Assembly: GCA_963711095.1 (NCBI GenBank)
Contig: CAVQCX010000015.1
Coordinates: forward strand, 1 to 64,000
Source of the DNA: CAVQCX01 sp963711095
GTDB taxonomy: Bacteria; Pseudomonadota; Gammaproteobacteria; Chromatiales; Chromatiaceae
Length of the DNA stretch: 64,000 nt
Reading direction: 5' to 3'
In this document: in pieces, positions 31,642 to 42,118 of the stretch
Layout: each line of letters starts with the position of its first letter
How positions within the stretch are numbered: the stretch's first letter is position 1
Position numbers and translations under genes: made by a program
The notes under the pieces: model-generated
What the model was told of the DNA's origin: nothing
The model's database searches: none
The model's input: only the letters and a program-made list of their open reading frames with translations

Positions 31642-34600
31642 GATTGCTTCTCAGCCAGCAGCGAGTAGATATTCTGAAGCAGATCGGTCTCCTGGTACGG
31701 TTTGCCGAGATACCGGTCCACGCCCAGCTCGAAGGCGAGCGTCCGGTGCTTCTCGCCAGTACGCGAGGTGATCATGATAATCGGTACGCCGGCCAGATCC
31801 GGAGAGTTGCGCATGTGGCGGGCCAGCTCATAGCCGTCCATGCGGGGCATCTCGATGTCGAGCAGCATCACGTCGGGCACCTGCTCCTGGAGCTTCGCCA
31901 CGGCATCCACGCCGTCTTTGGCGGTGATGACGTTCATGTTGTGCCGCTCCAGGAGACGGCTAGTGACCTTGCGCACCGTAATGGAGTCGTCGACCACCAT
32001 GACGGTGACCCCTCTGCCGAGCTCCGGGGCGACCAGATCCGGCGGGACCGCGACCTCCTGCAGTGCGGCCATGCGCACCAGCGCGTTGACGTCGAGAATC
32101 AGGGCTACCCGCCCGTCGGGCAGGATGGTGCCGCCGGTGATCCAGCGCACGCTGCTCAGCTGCGGGCCTACGGACTTCACCACGATCTGCCGGTTGCCGA
32201 CCAGGCCATCGACCTGCAGGGCAACCCTATGCTCCCCAGCCCTGACCAACAGCAACGGGAACCACTTGGCCTGCTCCGCCAGCATCAGGGGATTGGTATC
32301 GAGGATCGCCCCGAGGTAACGCACCGCATAGGTGCGGCCGGCATAGTCGATTCCGGCGCGGCGCCCAACGTAGGCATCTTCGAGGTCCTTGCGGCTGATC
32401 CGGACCACACCCTCCATGGCGGTGTGAGGGATCGCGTAGATCACCTCGTTGAGCTGGACAAGGAGCGCGTAGGTAATCGCCAGCGTAAGGGGCAGGCGCA
32501 CCGTAAAGCTCGACCCTCTGCCGCGCTGGGATTCGATCTCCACCGTGCCGCCGAGCTGCTTGACTTCACTGACGACCACGTCCATGCCGACCCCGCGACC
32601 GGAGATCTGCGTGACCACGTCACTGGTGGAGAATCCGTGCTCCAGGATGAACTGCATCAGATCATCGTCGGACACCGGCGCCCCGGAGGCCAGCAGACCA
32701 CGCTCGATCGCCTTTTTTCGGATACTGTCCATCTGCAGCCCGCGACCGTCGTCCGAGACCGTGAGCACCACATCCGTCCCCTCTCGGGACAGATACATGG
32801 AGATCGTGCCGCTCTCGGGCTTGCCTGCCTGGGCCCGCAGCTCGGCGGACTCGATGCCATGGGCGACGGCATTGCGCAGGATGTGCTCCAGGGGCGCCAC
32901 CATGCGCTCCAGGATGCCGCGGTCCATCTCGCCCTCCGCCCCGTGCACCTGCAGCTCCGCTTTGCTGCCCATCTGGGCGCAGGTCTGGCGCACCACCCGG
33001 TGCAGCCGTGGCACCAGGGTGGAGAAGGGGATCATGCGGGTGCGCAGCAGCCCATCCTGCAGATCGGTGGTAACCCGCGATTGCTGCAGCAGCAGGGTCT
33101 CTGCCTCGCGATTGACCTCATCCATGATGTCGCGAATGCTGACCAGGTCGTTGACCGTCTCCGCCAGGCTTCGCGAGAGCTGCTGGATCGTCGAGAAGCG
33201 GTCCATCTCCAGCGGGTCGAAATCCTCGTCGTACTGGACGCCAGCCTCCTTGTCACGCTCGTATCGGAACAAGATCTGGGCCTCGGTCTCGATCTCGAGC
33301 TGGCGCAGCTGCTGGCGCAGACGACTGACGGTCTGGTCGAGCTCGGTCAGGTTGAAGCCCAGGGCGCCGCTCTGCTGCTCCAAGCGGGAGCGGTAAATGC
33401 TGACCTCCCCGGCATTGTTGACCAGCCGATCCAGCAGCTCAGCACGCACGCGCACCTGCTCCTGGCCGGTGCGTGCCGTGCGCACGCCGGCGCGCGGCGC
33501 CTCGGTGACAGTGCGGACCGTCTCCGGCGGAAGCTCGCGGGCCGGAAACGGGATCACGCTCGCCTCGGACTTGCCGGCGGCCGGCTCCGGCTCCGACTCC
33601 ACTTCCGGACTCGGCACTTCGGGCACGGAGGGCTCCGGCGCCGCGAGCGGCCTGCCGGCGATCGCCGCCTCCAGCTGGGCGAGCAGATCTTGGGCCCGGT
33701 GAACGCGCCCGGTTCGGGTCACTTCATCGATCTGCCCGACCAGGCGGTCGGCGACCCGCTGCGCAAGATCGACGACCAGATCGCTGACCTGTATCCGTCC
33801 ATGGTCGACCGCGGTCAGCAAGGACTCGAAATTGTGGCTGAGATCGCCAACCGGCGCGACACCGGCAAGACGGGCCCCCCCCTTCAAGGTGTGCAGTGTG
33901 CGCTGCAGACCCGCCACCGGTGCACTGGCCATGGGATTGCCGGCCCAGTCCTCCATCGCGCTGTCCATGCTCTCGATCAGCTCGCGGGCTTCCTCGAGAA
34001 AGATCGCGACCAGCTCCTCGTCGGCCTCGACCGTGAAAAGCTCCCCGGTCCCCTCCAGCGACTCCTCTTCCGACGCCGCTGCGGACAGGTCCGCTTCGTC
34101 CTGCCCCGGCAGCTCGAACGGAGCCTCTGTGGCCAGGGGTTGCGCTGGCTCGGTCCCTAGCGCTTCGCCCTCGACTGCCTCGGCTCCGACCGCTTCGAGT
34201 CTCGACGGCTTCGGCCTCGATCGCTTCGCCCTCGACGGCTTCGGGCGCGACGGCTTCGGGCTCGGCGGATTCGGCCTCGACGGCTTCGGCCTCGATTGCT
34301 TCGCCCTCGACGGCTTCGGGCTCGACGGCTTCGGGCTCGACTGCTTCGCCCTCGACCGCTTCGCCCTCGACGGCTTCGGGCTCGACGGCCTCGACGGCTT
34401 CGGTCTCGACGGCTTCGGTCTCGACGGCTTCGGTCTCGACCGCTTCGGACTCGATCGCTTCGGCCTCGATCGCTTCGGCCTCGATCGCCTCGGTCTCGAC
34501 CGCTTCGGGCGCGACGGCTTCGGGCTCAACCGATTTGGGCTCGGCGGCTTCGGGCTCAACCGCTTGGGGCTCGACGGCTTCGGGCTCGGCGGCTTCGGTC

Positions 34601-37600
34601 TCGATCGCTTCGCCCTCAACCACTTCGGACTCAACCACTTCGGACTCAACCGCTTCGGGCTCGATCGCTTCGGGCTCGATCGCTTCGGTCTCGATCGCTT
34701 CGCCCTCAACCACTTCGGACTCAACCGCTTCGGGCTCGGCGGCTTCGGGCTCGACCACTTCGCCCTCGGCTGCTTCGGCCTCGACCGAGTGCACGGACTC
34801 TACCAGCTCCGGTGCCAACGAGCCGACCTCCGGTCCGGCGAAAGGGGCCTGCTCCCCGTGGGGGTGCTCAAGCAGATCACGCGCACGATCAACCGCGTCG
34901 ACCAGCGCGCGCCAATCGGGGATCGCGACGCCGGGCGCGTTGATCGCCGCGAGCACCTGTTCGATAACCGAGACACTCTGGGCGATAAGCTCCAGATCCT
35001 CCCGACTGGCCCGCTGCGCCACGGCACGCAGCTCGCTGGTGTACCTCTCCAGCACAGCGGCGAGTCCAGCCACCGGCTCGACCTCGGCCATGTGCGCGCT
35101 GCCGTGGAGGGTGTGGAAAGCCCGGCACACCGACTCTGGGATCTCGGGCTGGTACCAGACCTGACCGGCCTGCTCGACGAACCCCGCGAGGGCGTCCAAG
35201 TGAGTCCTGGACTCGGCCTGAAAGATCTCGGCCAGCGCCGGGTCGAGAACGATCCCCGCGCCGGCCGGCTCTCCCCGCTCCATTTCGATCGCCGACGCAC
35301 CAAGTGCCTCGGCGTCCGGCTCGATCTCCGCCACCTCGACGCCCTGATCCGTCTGTGCGGTCGCCACCGCTTCCGCCTCCTCGGCGTAGCTGCGCAGGTC
35401 GATCACGTCGGCCGAGGCGCGCTCGTCCCAGGCGGTTTCCGGCACCTCGATTGCCGGAGCGGGAGGAGGCTCGGCGGGCGTCTCGACGCGCGGCGGCGCA
35501 GAGGGTCCGGAAGGCTTGCCTCCCGCCAGACCGAACGCCCGCTCCATCAGCGCCTCGACCGGAGCCCCGTGGGGCTGCCCGGTCTCCTGGGAGTGGATCA
35601 GCTCGGGCAGTACATCGAGAGACCCGTGGAGGATCTCCAGAATCTCTGGGCTCACCGCGACGCTCCCCTCGATCACCCGGTTGAGGAGATTCTCGACCGA
35701 CCAGGCGTATTCCCCGATTACCCAGGCCCCGACCAGGCGCCCACTGCCTTTGAGCGTGTGGAACGAGCGCCGGAAAGTGCCCAGTGCCGCGCTGTCATCA
35801 CGGTTCGCCACCCAGCGCGGCAGCTGCTCACGGATGACACCCAGCTCTTCCCGAGCCTCCTCGAGGAATATCTCCATAATCTCGGCATCGCCTTCCTCGT
35901 CCTGCGCCGCGCCCTGCGCCCAGCCATCGTTCTCGACCGCCTCGACCTGAAAGTCGAGGTCGCTGCCACCGACATCTGCCGATTCGGCCCGGATCCCCGC
36001 CTTTTCCGGCGTCTCGATCTCGGCCGCGCCCAGGTGCTCAGGCAGCTCACCGCCGGCCTCTGGAGGCTCGGTCGCGGTCATGTCCTCCTCGGCAGCCTCC
36101 GGCCCCGCCTGCGCGGCCGGAGGCTGGGCCTGCAGGCCCAGCCTCGCCAATCCCTCGCGCGCCACATCCAGAATCGAATTCGGGCTGCGCTCACCATGGC
36201 TCACCGCGTCGGCATAGAACTCGACGCTGGTCACCACATCAGCCAGGGCATCCTGGGCCTCGACAGGCAGGTTGCCCTCCACGAGGAGCCCCTGCTCCAA
36301 ATAACGGCCCAGAGAATCCATCATCTCGGCCGGCTCGGCCAGGCCGATGATCTTGAACGCACCGGCAATCGAGCGGAAACGCCCGGGCACGTCCTGAATC
36401 AGAGTCCCGTCCTGGGGGCGCTCCAGAAAACTGGATATGGCCTCTTTGGCCTTGGCCAGCTCGGTCCCGGTCTCGTGCAGCGTCGCCTTGACCAGCAGCT
36501 GCAGCTCGCCGGCCGGCAGCACGCCCTCGGCAGAGTCACCATCACCGCTGCCCGAGCCCAGGCCGGACAGCGAGGACTCAACAAAGATGATATCGCTCGC
36601 CATATCCATGAGCTCGGCATCGCTCGGTATCGCTCCGGCCGAGGCCACCTCATCGACCCGCGCGGCAAGCCGTTTCAGGCGCCCACGCAGCCCTCCCTGT
36701 CCCACCATGCCGAGGGTGTCGGCAACCTTGTTGAGAGGCTCGCGAAGCGCGCGTAGCCGCTCCATGTCACTGGCCCCGCCGCGCATGAACAGATCGAGAC
36801 CGTCTTTGACGTGGATCAGGTCCTGCGCGATCGCTTCGCGAACACTGGTCAGCACGTCCTCGCTCAGGGCCGAGAGCTCCCCGGCGGCCAAGCCGCCGCC
36901 GCTCGCGGAGCTCCAGTAGCGGCCGAGCTCGAAACGGTCCTTGAGCCCCTGGACCCTGGGATCCTCGGTCGACGCCCGGGCAACATAAAAGAGAAGATTA
37001 CTGAACAGCTCGGAGGCCGGCTCCGCCGCAACCGCGGCCTCACCTAGATCGATGACCCGCTTGGTCTCCCGGTCAATCTCCCCGAGCAGGTGCTTGACGG
37101 CGATACCAAGGTCGATCGCGCCTACCTCGACGCCGGCGATCAGCCCGCGGGCGGCCTGGAACAGCCGACCGACGGCAGCGGTGCCCGCCGCCTGGGCGAG
37201 CTCATCAACCACCGCTTCGAGCTGACGCAGGCCACTGGCAGTGTCGTTGCCGCGCAGCACTCCGACCAGGCCCAGGTGATAACGGTGGCGGATGCTGCGG
37301 GCCCGGTCGGACAGCTCGGGGCTGGGCTCTCCGAATTGCTCGGTCTCGCGCAGCCAGCGGTCCAGCTCGGCGCCAAACAGGGAAGACTCGGACAGCAGCG
37401 GGGCATCGCGCGCCGCCCGCAGCTCGTTCATCAGCGGCAACAGTGCGAGCGGCACGTCTGCCGCCCCTTCCTGAATCTGCTCTAGGTAGTCCGGCAGCTT
37501 GACCAGGCCCAACATCAGGGGCTCGGCCGCGTCCCCGATCTTTCCCAGATGACCCGCGTCCATGGCACGGGCGACCAGCTCCATCTCTTCGGCCAGCATC

Positions 37601-37791
37601 GCAGCGCCAAACACCTGCGCCATCTGCAGCGTTCCGTACACCTGGTGTAGCCGGTCCCCGCACGCCTTCATCTCGCCAGGCTCGGCAACGCCTTCGACAT
37701 ACCGTTCGAGCGCCTCCCGGGCCTCCCGCACAGTGGTGTCAATCTCTCCCTTGATCCAGCGCAAGACGTTGTAGTCGCGACCCTTACTCAT
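31638..37791 (-). pseudogene. chpA: Hybrid chemotaxis histidine kinase ChpA (PilL), split by one frameshift
   Basis: Two frames together encode one ~2050-residue ChpA. The first (start 37791, MSKGRDYNVLRWIKGEID) carries Hpt motifs FHTLKGSGRLVGA (about residue 680) and FHTLHGSAHMAEV (about 894), then a long EAVEP-type repeat. The second continues with a further Hpt, LHTLKGGARLAGV (about 1300), the CheA dimerisation and ATPase parts (NAVAHGIES near 1641), a CheW domain and a C-terminal receiver (VMVVDDSITVRK; MLLDIEMPRMDGYE). At 34197-34200 the repeat unit reads CGAGT instead of CGGT; removing one base there restores VETEAVGAEAVEGEA across both frames. It controls pilus extension and retraction through PilG and PilH. 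Either sequencing error or real inactivation. Confidence 0.9.
34160..34790 (-). repeat. 15-bp tandem repeat within chpA encoding E-A-V/I-E-x units
   Basis: About 600 bases are built from roughly 40 imperfect 15-base units, encoding V/I-E-x-E-A pentapeptides where x is Pro, Thr, Gly, Ser or Ala (for example EAVEPEAVEPEAVEGEA). The units form a highly acidic linker between the second and third Hpt regions. Because the unit is a multiple of three, copy-number change keeps the frame. The same DNA gives misleading long open frames on the other strand (FGLDRFGLD-type). Confidence 0.92.
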
Positions 37792-37873
37792 GCCGGTCTC
37801 TCACAGTTCCAGGCCTGCTTGTAACCCGGGACACCGCCCAGCATCCCTGCGGGCGCTCGCCCCGAGCAACGGA

Positions 37874-39907
37874 TTACACCGGTAGGCGGAATCCAGACAC
37901 CGACCGCTGCAGCTCGTCGGCCAGCTCGGCGAGCTTGCCGATCGAGTGGGCGGTCTGGTTGGTGCCCTCGGTGGTCTGCTGGGTGATCTCCTGGATGACC
38001 CCCATGGTGTCGTCGATGCGCGCCACCTCCGACGACTGCTGCTGCGCCGAGTCGGAGATCTTGCGGGTCAGCTCGGCGATATAGCCCGACACCGTCTCGA
38101 TCTCTTTGAGGGCTTCGCCGGCATCCTCCGCCAGCTTGGCGCCCGCCACGACGCCCGAGGTGCTCACCTCCATCGAGCTCACCGCCTCGTTGGTATCGGC
38201 CTGAATCGTCTTGACCAACGCCTCGATCTGCTTGGTTGCGTTGGACGAGCGCTCGGCGAGACGCTGAACTTCGTCGGCAACCACCGCAAAGCCGCGGCCC
38301 GCCTCGCCGGCCATCGCGGCCTGCATGGCGGCATTCAGGGCGAGAATGTTGGTCTGATCCGCGATGTCGTCGATCAGCTCCACGATATCGCCGATCTCCT
38401 GGGAGCTTTCGCCGAGCCGCTTGATCCGCTTCGCCGTCTCCTGGATCTGCTCGCGGATGTTGTCCATCCCATGGATCCCTTTGCGCACCGTTTCGGCGCC
38501 CTTGCTCGCGATGTCCACCGAACGCTGTGCGACTTCCGCTGACTCGGTCGCGTCCTTCGACATCTGGTCGATGGCCTGGCTCATCTGCGCAATGGCCCGG
38601 GTGGCCGAGGTGATCTGCTCGGCCTGGTGCTCGCTCGCCTCAGCGAGATGCATCGCCGTAGCCCGGGTCTCCTGGGCGGACGAAGACACCTTCTCCGAGG
38701 TCTCATTGATGGTCGTTACCAGGGTTCGCAGGGCCTCGATGGCGTAGTTGATGGAGTCCGCGATGGCCCCGGTGATGTCCTCGGTAACGGTCGCGGTTAC
38801 AGTCAGGTCGCCGTCGGCCAGGTCGCCCATCTCATCGAGCAGTCGCAGGATGGCCTGCTGGTTCTTGTCGTTGGTGCGCTTGCTTTCCAGCTCACGCCTG
38901 CGTGAATCGTTGAGCAGCAGGTAGCCGAGGATCAGCATGATGACTGCGGCGATGATGCCCATGACAGTGATGAATGCGGGGCCGACCCTGAACTTGCCGA
39001 TACCCCAGCGACCCGGGGATTGACCGTACACTTTGAGCAGCGCCCCGGCGGCATCGGTCACCTGGTCGGATATCCCAGGAATGTTGGCAGCCGCCTCCAG
39101 GGCAGGCAGCACCTTGGGCGTCACATCGACGATCTCCGCGGCGTGGTCGTTGACCGTCGTGAACAGCATGGCCACTTCGCGCAGTTTCTGATCGCCCGCG
39201 GGGTCGGTCACACGGTCGACGCCGAGCTCCTTATCGCCCTTGACCATACCTTCCAGCACCCGCCCGAAAAGGTCCGCGTCGCGGCTGAACTGGTCGATGG
39301 CACCGGCGGTGTCGTGGCCGCTGATCAGCAGCTGGGACACGTTGTTCTCGATACGCTGGGACAGCATCAGCTGGCGTGTCGCGATATAGATCTGCGAGGG
39401 CGGGGCATTGGCCTTGACCAGGATTCGCACGATCTGGTCCGAGAGCTCCTGGAGCTGCGGCACGAATTGGGTGATGACGCGGACGAACTCGCCCACGGTC
39501 AGAATCGACTCGCGGTTGGCCAGCACCAGATCGGCCTTCTGGCGCAAACTCTTCCATTTACCATCGAACGTATCCAGGGCGCCCGTAACCTCCTGAGGCG
39601 ACGCCGGCAGCCCCTGGTCCGGCACACCGTTCCTAAGCTCGTCGAGGGTCTTCTGGAAGTCGTCCCGCGACTCCTTGAGCAGGGCAAACGACTTCTCGTT
39701 GCCAGCGGCCGCGGCCAGCGCGTAGGTCGCGATGCGCTGCGCCACAACGCGCTCCTTGGCTACGCGCAGCAGGTATTCGGCATCATGGTCCGCCCACTGC
39801 GACACGTGCACGAACGTGACCAGCGCCACGACGATCACGGTCATGAGAAGGATCGAAAGTAAGGTAATCAACCGTGCGGATCCGGCCCCGCCTGCTTTCG
39901 CTGCCAT
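37874..39907 (-). CDS. pilJ: Methyl-accepting chemotaxis protein PilJ
   Basis: A 677-residue inner-membrane receptor. Membrane helix 1 is about residues 12-34 (LITLLSILLMTVIVVALVTF); the periplasmic part has two PilJ-type helical modules (for example ATRQLMLSQRIENNVSQLLI); helix 2 is about 312-332 (FITVMGIIAAVIMLILGYLL). A HAMP-like segment (LADGDLTVTATVTEDITGAI) and the signalling hairpin (DQTNILALNAAMQAAMAGEA, then GRGFAVVADEVQRLAERS) follow. PilJ senses surface contact or pilin and signals through PilI/ChpC to ChpA. No pilK methyltransferase follows it. Confidence 0.94.
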   Translation of the reverse strand: MAAKAGGAGSARLITLLSILLMTVIVVALVTFVHVSQWADHDAEYLLRVAKERVVAQRIATYALAAAAGNEKSFALLKESRDDFQKTLDELRNGVPDQGLPASPQEVTGALDTFDGKWKSLRQKADLVLANRESILTVGEFVRVITQFVPQLQELSDQIVRILVKANAPPSQIYIATRQLMLSQRIENNVSQLLISGHDTAGAIDQFSRDADLFGRVLEGMVKGDKELGVDRVTDPAGDQKLREVAMLFTTVNDHAAEIVDVTPKVLPALEAAANIPGISDQVTDAAGALLKVYGQSPGRWGIGKFRVGPAFITVMGIIAAVIMLILGYLLLNDSRRRELESKRTNDKNQQAILRLLDEMGDLADGDLTVTATVTEDITGAIADSINYAIEALRTLVTTINETSEKVSSSAQETRATAMHLAEASEHQAEQITSATRAIAQMSQAIDQMSKDATESAEVAQRSVDIASKGAETVRKGIHGMDNIREQIQETAKRIKRLGESSQEIGDIVELIDDIADQTNILALNAAMQAAMAGEAGRGFAVVADEVQRLAERSSNATKQIEALVKTIQADTNEAVSSMEVSTSGVVAGAKLAEDAGEALKEIETVSGYIAELTRKISDSAQQQSSEVARIDDTMGVIQEITQQTTEGTNQTAHSIGKLAELADELQRSVSGFRLPV

Positions 39908-40071
39908 TATGTCGCCTCCAGAGTATTACAATGCTTTGGGCGCTCCACCCCCGAGGCTCCAAGCCCAGGCTGCAGGCTCGGCGACCGGGTACCTTGCTGT
40001 CGCGGCGGCTCACTGATGCTACGCAGCCCACCTTTCTTCAAATGCGCTTCACCCCGGGGAGCTGCCGCTTT

Positions 40072-40617
40072 TCAGGCGGCTGCCACCTGGAATTCCGGGT
40101 CTCCGCTCAGTGCCGGGACGCTGAGCACGGGCCAGGACTCCATGTCGTGCTGGTAGGTCGATTGCACGAATCTCGCAAGCTTGCCGTCGAGATAAGGCGC
40201 TTCGCCCCGTGTTTCTTCCGGAAAGTGCCGCATCCCGAACACTTCGCCCACCAGAAGCCCGACCGGCGTCGCCTCGTGGCGGATCACCAACACGCGGCTG
40301 CGCCGGTCCGTCACCGCCGCGCGACCGCCGAGAAACTGTTGCAGATCCACGATCGGCAGTAGGCTGCCACGGACGTTCGCGACCCCCCGCACCCAGGCGT
40401 GGGTGCCGGGAACAGGTGTCACTGCCGCAGGGAAATTGAGTATTTCCATCAGCTCGCCGAGTGCCGCGGCGAGGCGCACACCGGACACCGAGAACAGCAC
40501 CCCCTCCCAGAAGCGTCGAAACTCGGTCTGCTGGGGAAGACCGACGGCATTTCGCCGGCTGCGGTCCTCGATGTCGCGCAACAAGGACAGAATTTCGCGG
40601 GATTCGGCACTGCCCAT
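40072..40617 (-). CDS. pilI: CheW-like adaptor PilI
   Basis: A 181-residue CheW-domain protein: FWEGVLFSVSGVRLAAALGE at the start of the fold, VTPVPGTHAWVRGVANVRGS, LLPIVDLQQFLGGRA and VLVIRHEATPVGLLVGEVFG, which are typical CheW strands. It couples the PilJ receptor to the ChpA kinase. It lies 14 bases after pilH and before pilJ, in the usual pilG-pilH-pilI-pilJ order. Confidence 0.9.
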   Translation of the reverse strand: MGSAESREILSLLRDIEDRSRRNAVGLPQQTEFRRFWEGVLFSVSGVRLAAALGELMEILNFPAAVTPVPGTHAWVRGVANVRGSLLPIVDLQQFLGGRAAVTDRRSRVLVIRHEATPVGLLVGEVFGMRHFPEETRGEAPYLDGKLARFVQSTYQHDMESWPVLSVPALSGDPEFQVAAA

Positions 40618-40630
40618 GGAATCGCCCGCC

Positions 40631-40996
40631 TCAGGTTCCGAGCACGGCCTTGATCTTACCGATAAGCTCGGAGGCGGTGATGGGCTTGACCAGATACTCC
40701 TTGGCGCCCTGGCGCAGACCCCAGGCCCGGTCGGTCTCCTGCCCCTTGGTGCTCACGATGATTACCGGGATGTTCGCCGTTGCCGGATCCCGGGCCAGCT
40801 GCCGGGTCGCCTGGAATCCGTTGAGGCCGGGCATGACGACATCCATGAGGATCACATCGGGCCGGGCAGTCCTGGCCTGCTCGATCCCGACCTCGCCGCT
40901 CTCGGCAGTGAGCGTCTGGTAGCCCTGCTTTTCGAGCATCGTCTTGATGACGTGCACCTCGGTCGGGGAATCGTCGACAATCAGCACAGTCGCCAT
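40631..40996 (-). CDS. pilH: CheY-like response regulator PilH
   Basis: A 121-residue single receiver domain starting MATVLIVDDSPTEVHVIKTM, with acidic pair DD (8-9), phospho-acceptor Asp in RPDVILMDVVMPGLNGFQAT, Thr/Ser in IIVSTKGQETDRAWG and the Lys in GAKEYLVKPITASEL. In Pil-Chp systems PilH promotes or balances retraction and drains phosphoryl groups from ChpA. Start at 40996 by homology; the frame is open further upstream without family-like sequence. Confidence 0.92.
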   Translation of the reverse strand: MATVLIVDDSPTEVHVIKTMLEKQGYQTLTAESGEVGIEQARTARPDVILMDVVMPGLNGFQATRQLARDPATANIPVIIVSTKGQETDRAWGLRQGAKEYLVKPITASELIGKIKAVLGT

Positions 40997-41097
40997 TAGC
41001 TTTGTATCCTCCCCGGTTTGCGCCCTGGCCCGCTCGGCGCCCGACTTCAACCCGCGCGGTCCGGATCTCTGGCCCGCACCGCATCATCCCGCCCGGA

Positions 41098-41496
41098 TCA
41101 AGCCGCCTTGACGGCGTACTGCCTGACCGCGCTGAGCAGCTCTTCTTTTGTAAATGGCTTTGTCAGGTATTGCTCGGACCCGACGATGCGCCCGCGAGCC
41201 CGATCGAAAAGTCCATCCTTGCTCGACAACATGATCACCGGCGTGCCCCTGAATGCGGCGTTGTGCTTGATCAGGGCGCAGGTCTGATAGCCATCCAGAC
41301 GCGGCATCATGATGTCCACGAAGACGATGTCCGGGTGATGGTCTGCGATTAGCGCCAAGGCCTCGAATCCGTCGGTTGCGGTCAGCACATCGCAACCGGC
41401 CTTCTTGAGCAAGGTCTCCGCGGTCCGACGAATGGTCTTGCTGTCGTCAATCACCATCACCTTCAAACCGGCGATGCTGGCCTCCAGATCGCTCAT
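41098..41496 (-). CDS. pilG: CheY-like response regulator PilG
   Basis: A 132-residue receiver: MSDLEASIAGLKVMVIDDSK, TIRRTAETLLKKAGCDVLTA, DIVFVDIMMPRLDGYQTCAL (phospho-Asp), VIMLSSKDGLFDRARG and EQYLTKPFTKEELL. PilG promotes pilus extension and, in Pseudomonas, adenylate cyclase activation. First gene of the Pil-Chp cluster, transcribed away from gshB as in Pseudomonas. The start at 41496 matches homologues; the upstream open frame is non-coding. Confidence 0.93.
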   Translation of the reverse strand: MSDLEASIAGLKVMVIDDSKTIRRTAETLLKKAGCDVLTATDGFEALALIADHHPDIVFVDIMMPRLDGYQTCALIKHNAAFRGTPVIMLSSKDGLFDRARGRIVGSEQYLTKPFTKEELLSAVRQYAVKAA

Positions 41497-42118
41497 CCCG
41501 GCTCGCCTCTCGTACAAATGCCCGCTGACGCAGGATGGCCGAGTATCGCACCAAGCGAGTGGCACAAGGACCACGTCATCCCCATCGAGGTCAGGCTCCG
41601 GATGCAAATTGCGCGGCATTCACCCAGCGCGGCCATCGTACAAGATTCATGGTAGTACATTTCGCGCAATGACTCGTACACATCGGGGTAAGGCGCAAAA
41701 ACCGCGCCTGGCCACACAGCGGCTCCGACAAAGGGGTACCCAGCCAGGGGAAGACGGCAAGCGAACCTCCAAACCCACCCTCAAATCGAGCGACGCCCCT
41801 CCCGGCTCCACACGGGCGGCGGCCGCCGAGAAGCCGGCCTGTTTAGGGCCTTTTCGCTGTTATTTGCCCAGGCCTCTTTCGGCTCCACAGAACATAGCAA
41901 GCCGGCGGTCCCGGCGCAACCAGGGGCCGACTGGCGAGATCCGGCACCAAACGATTGCCCGGGCGCTCGTTCCGGGCATGGCATCGGGGCAGGGAGCACC
42001 GGCGTTGCGCGACGCTCTGCCAATCCCATCGCGGACCCGGCAGCCCAGCCTTGTAGGGCTGGCACGATGATCGGACAATCCGCGCCTGGTACAACGGCGA
42101 GCAGGAGCCCCGGCGACC
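41497..42118. other. Divergent intergenic region between pilG and gshB
   Basis: These 622 bases separate two divergent transcription units and must hold both promoters. I saw no frame with protein-like composition: the forward frame at 41405-42070 is basic and Pro/Ser/Arg-rich. No repeat or hairpin stands out. A somewhat more AT-rich patch lies near 41640-41690, a plausible promoter area for pilG. Confidence 0.4.

Noticed and set aside
31644..36756. Very long plus-strand open frames opposite chpA (838 and 974 codons), with FGLDRFGLD-type repeats
   Set aside because: They mirror the chpA coding strand and its 15-bp repeat in a GC-rich genome. They show no family signatures, while the minus strand encodes clear Hpt, kinase, CheW and receiver motifs.
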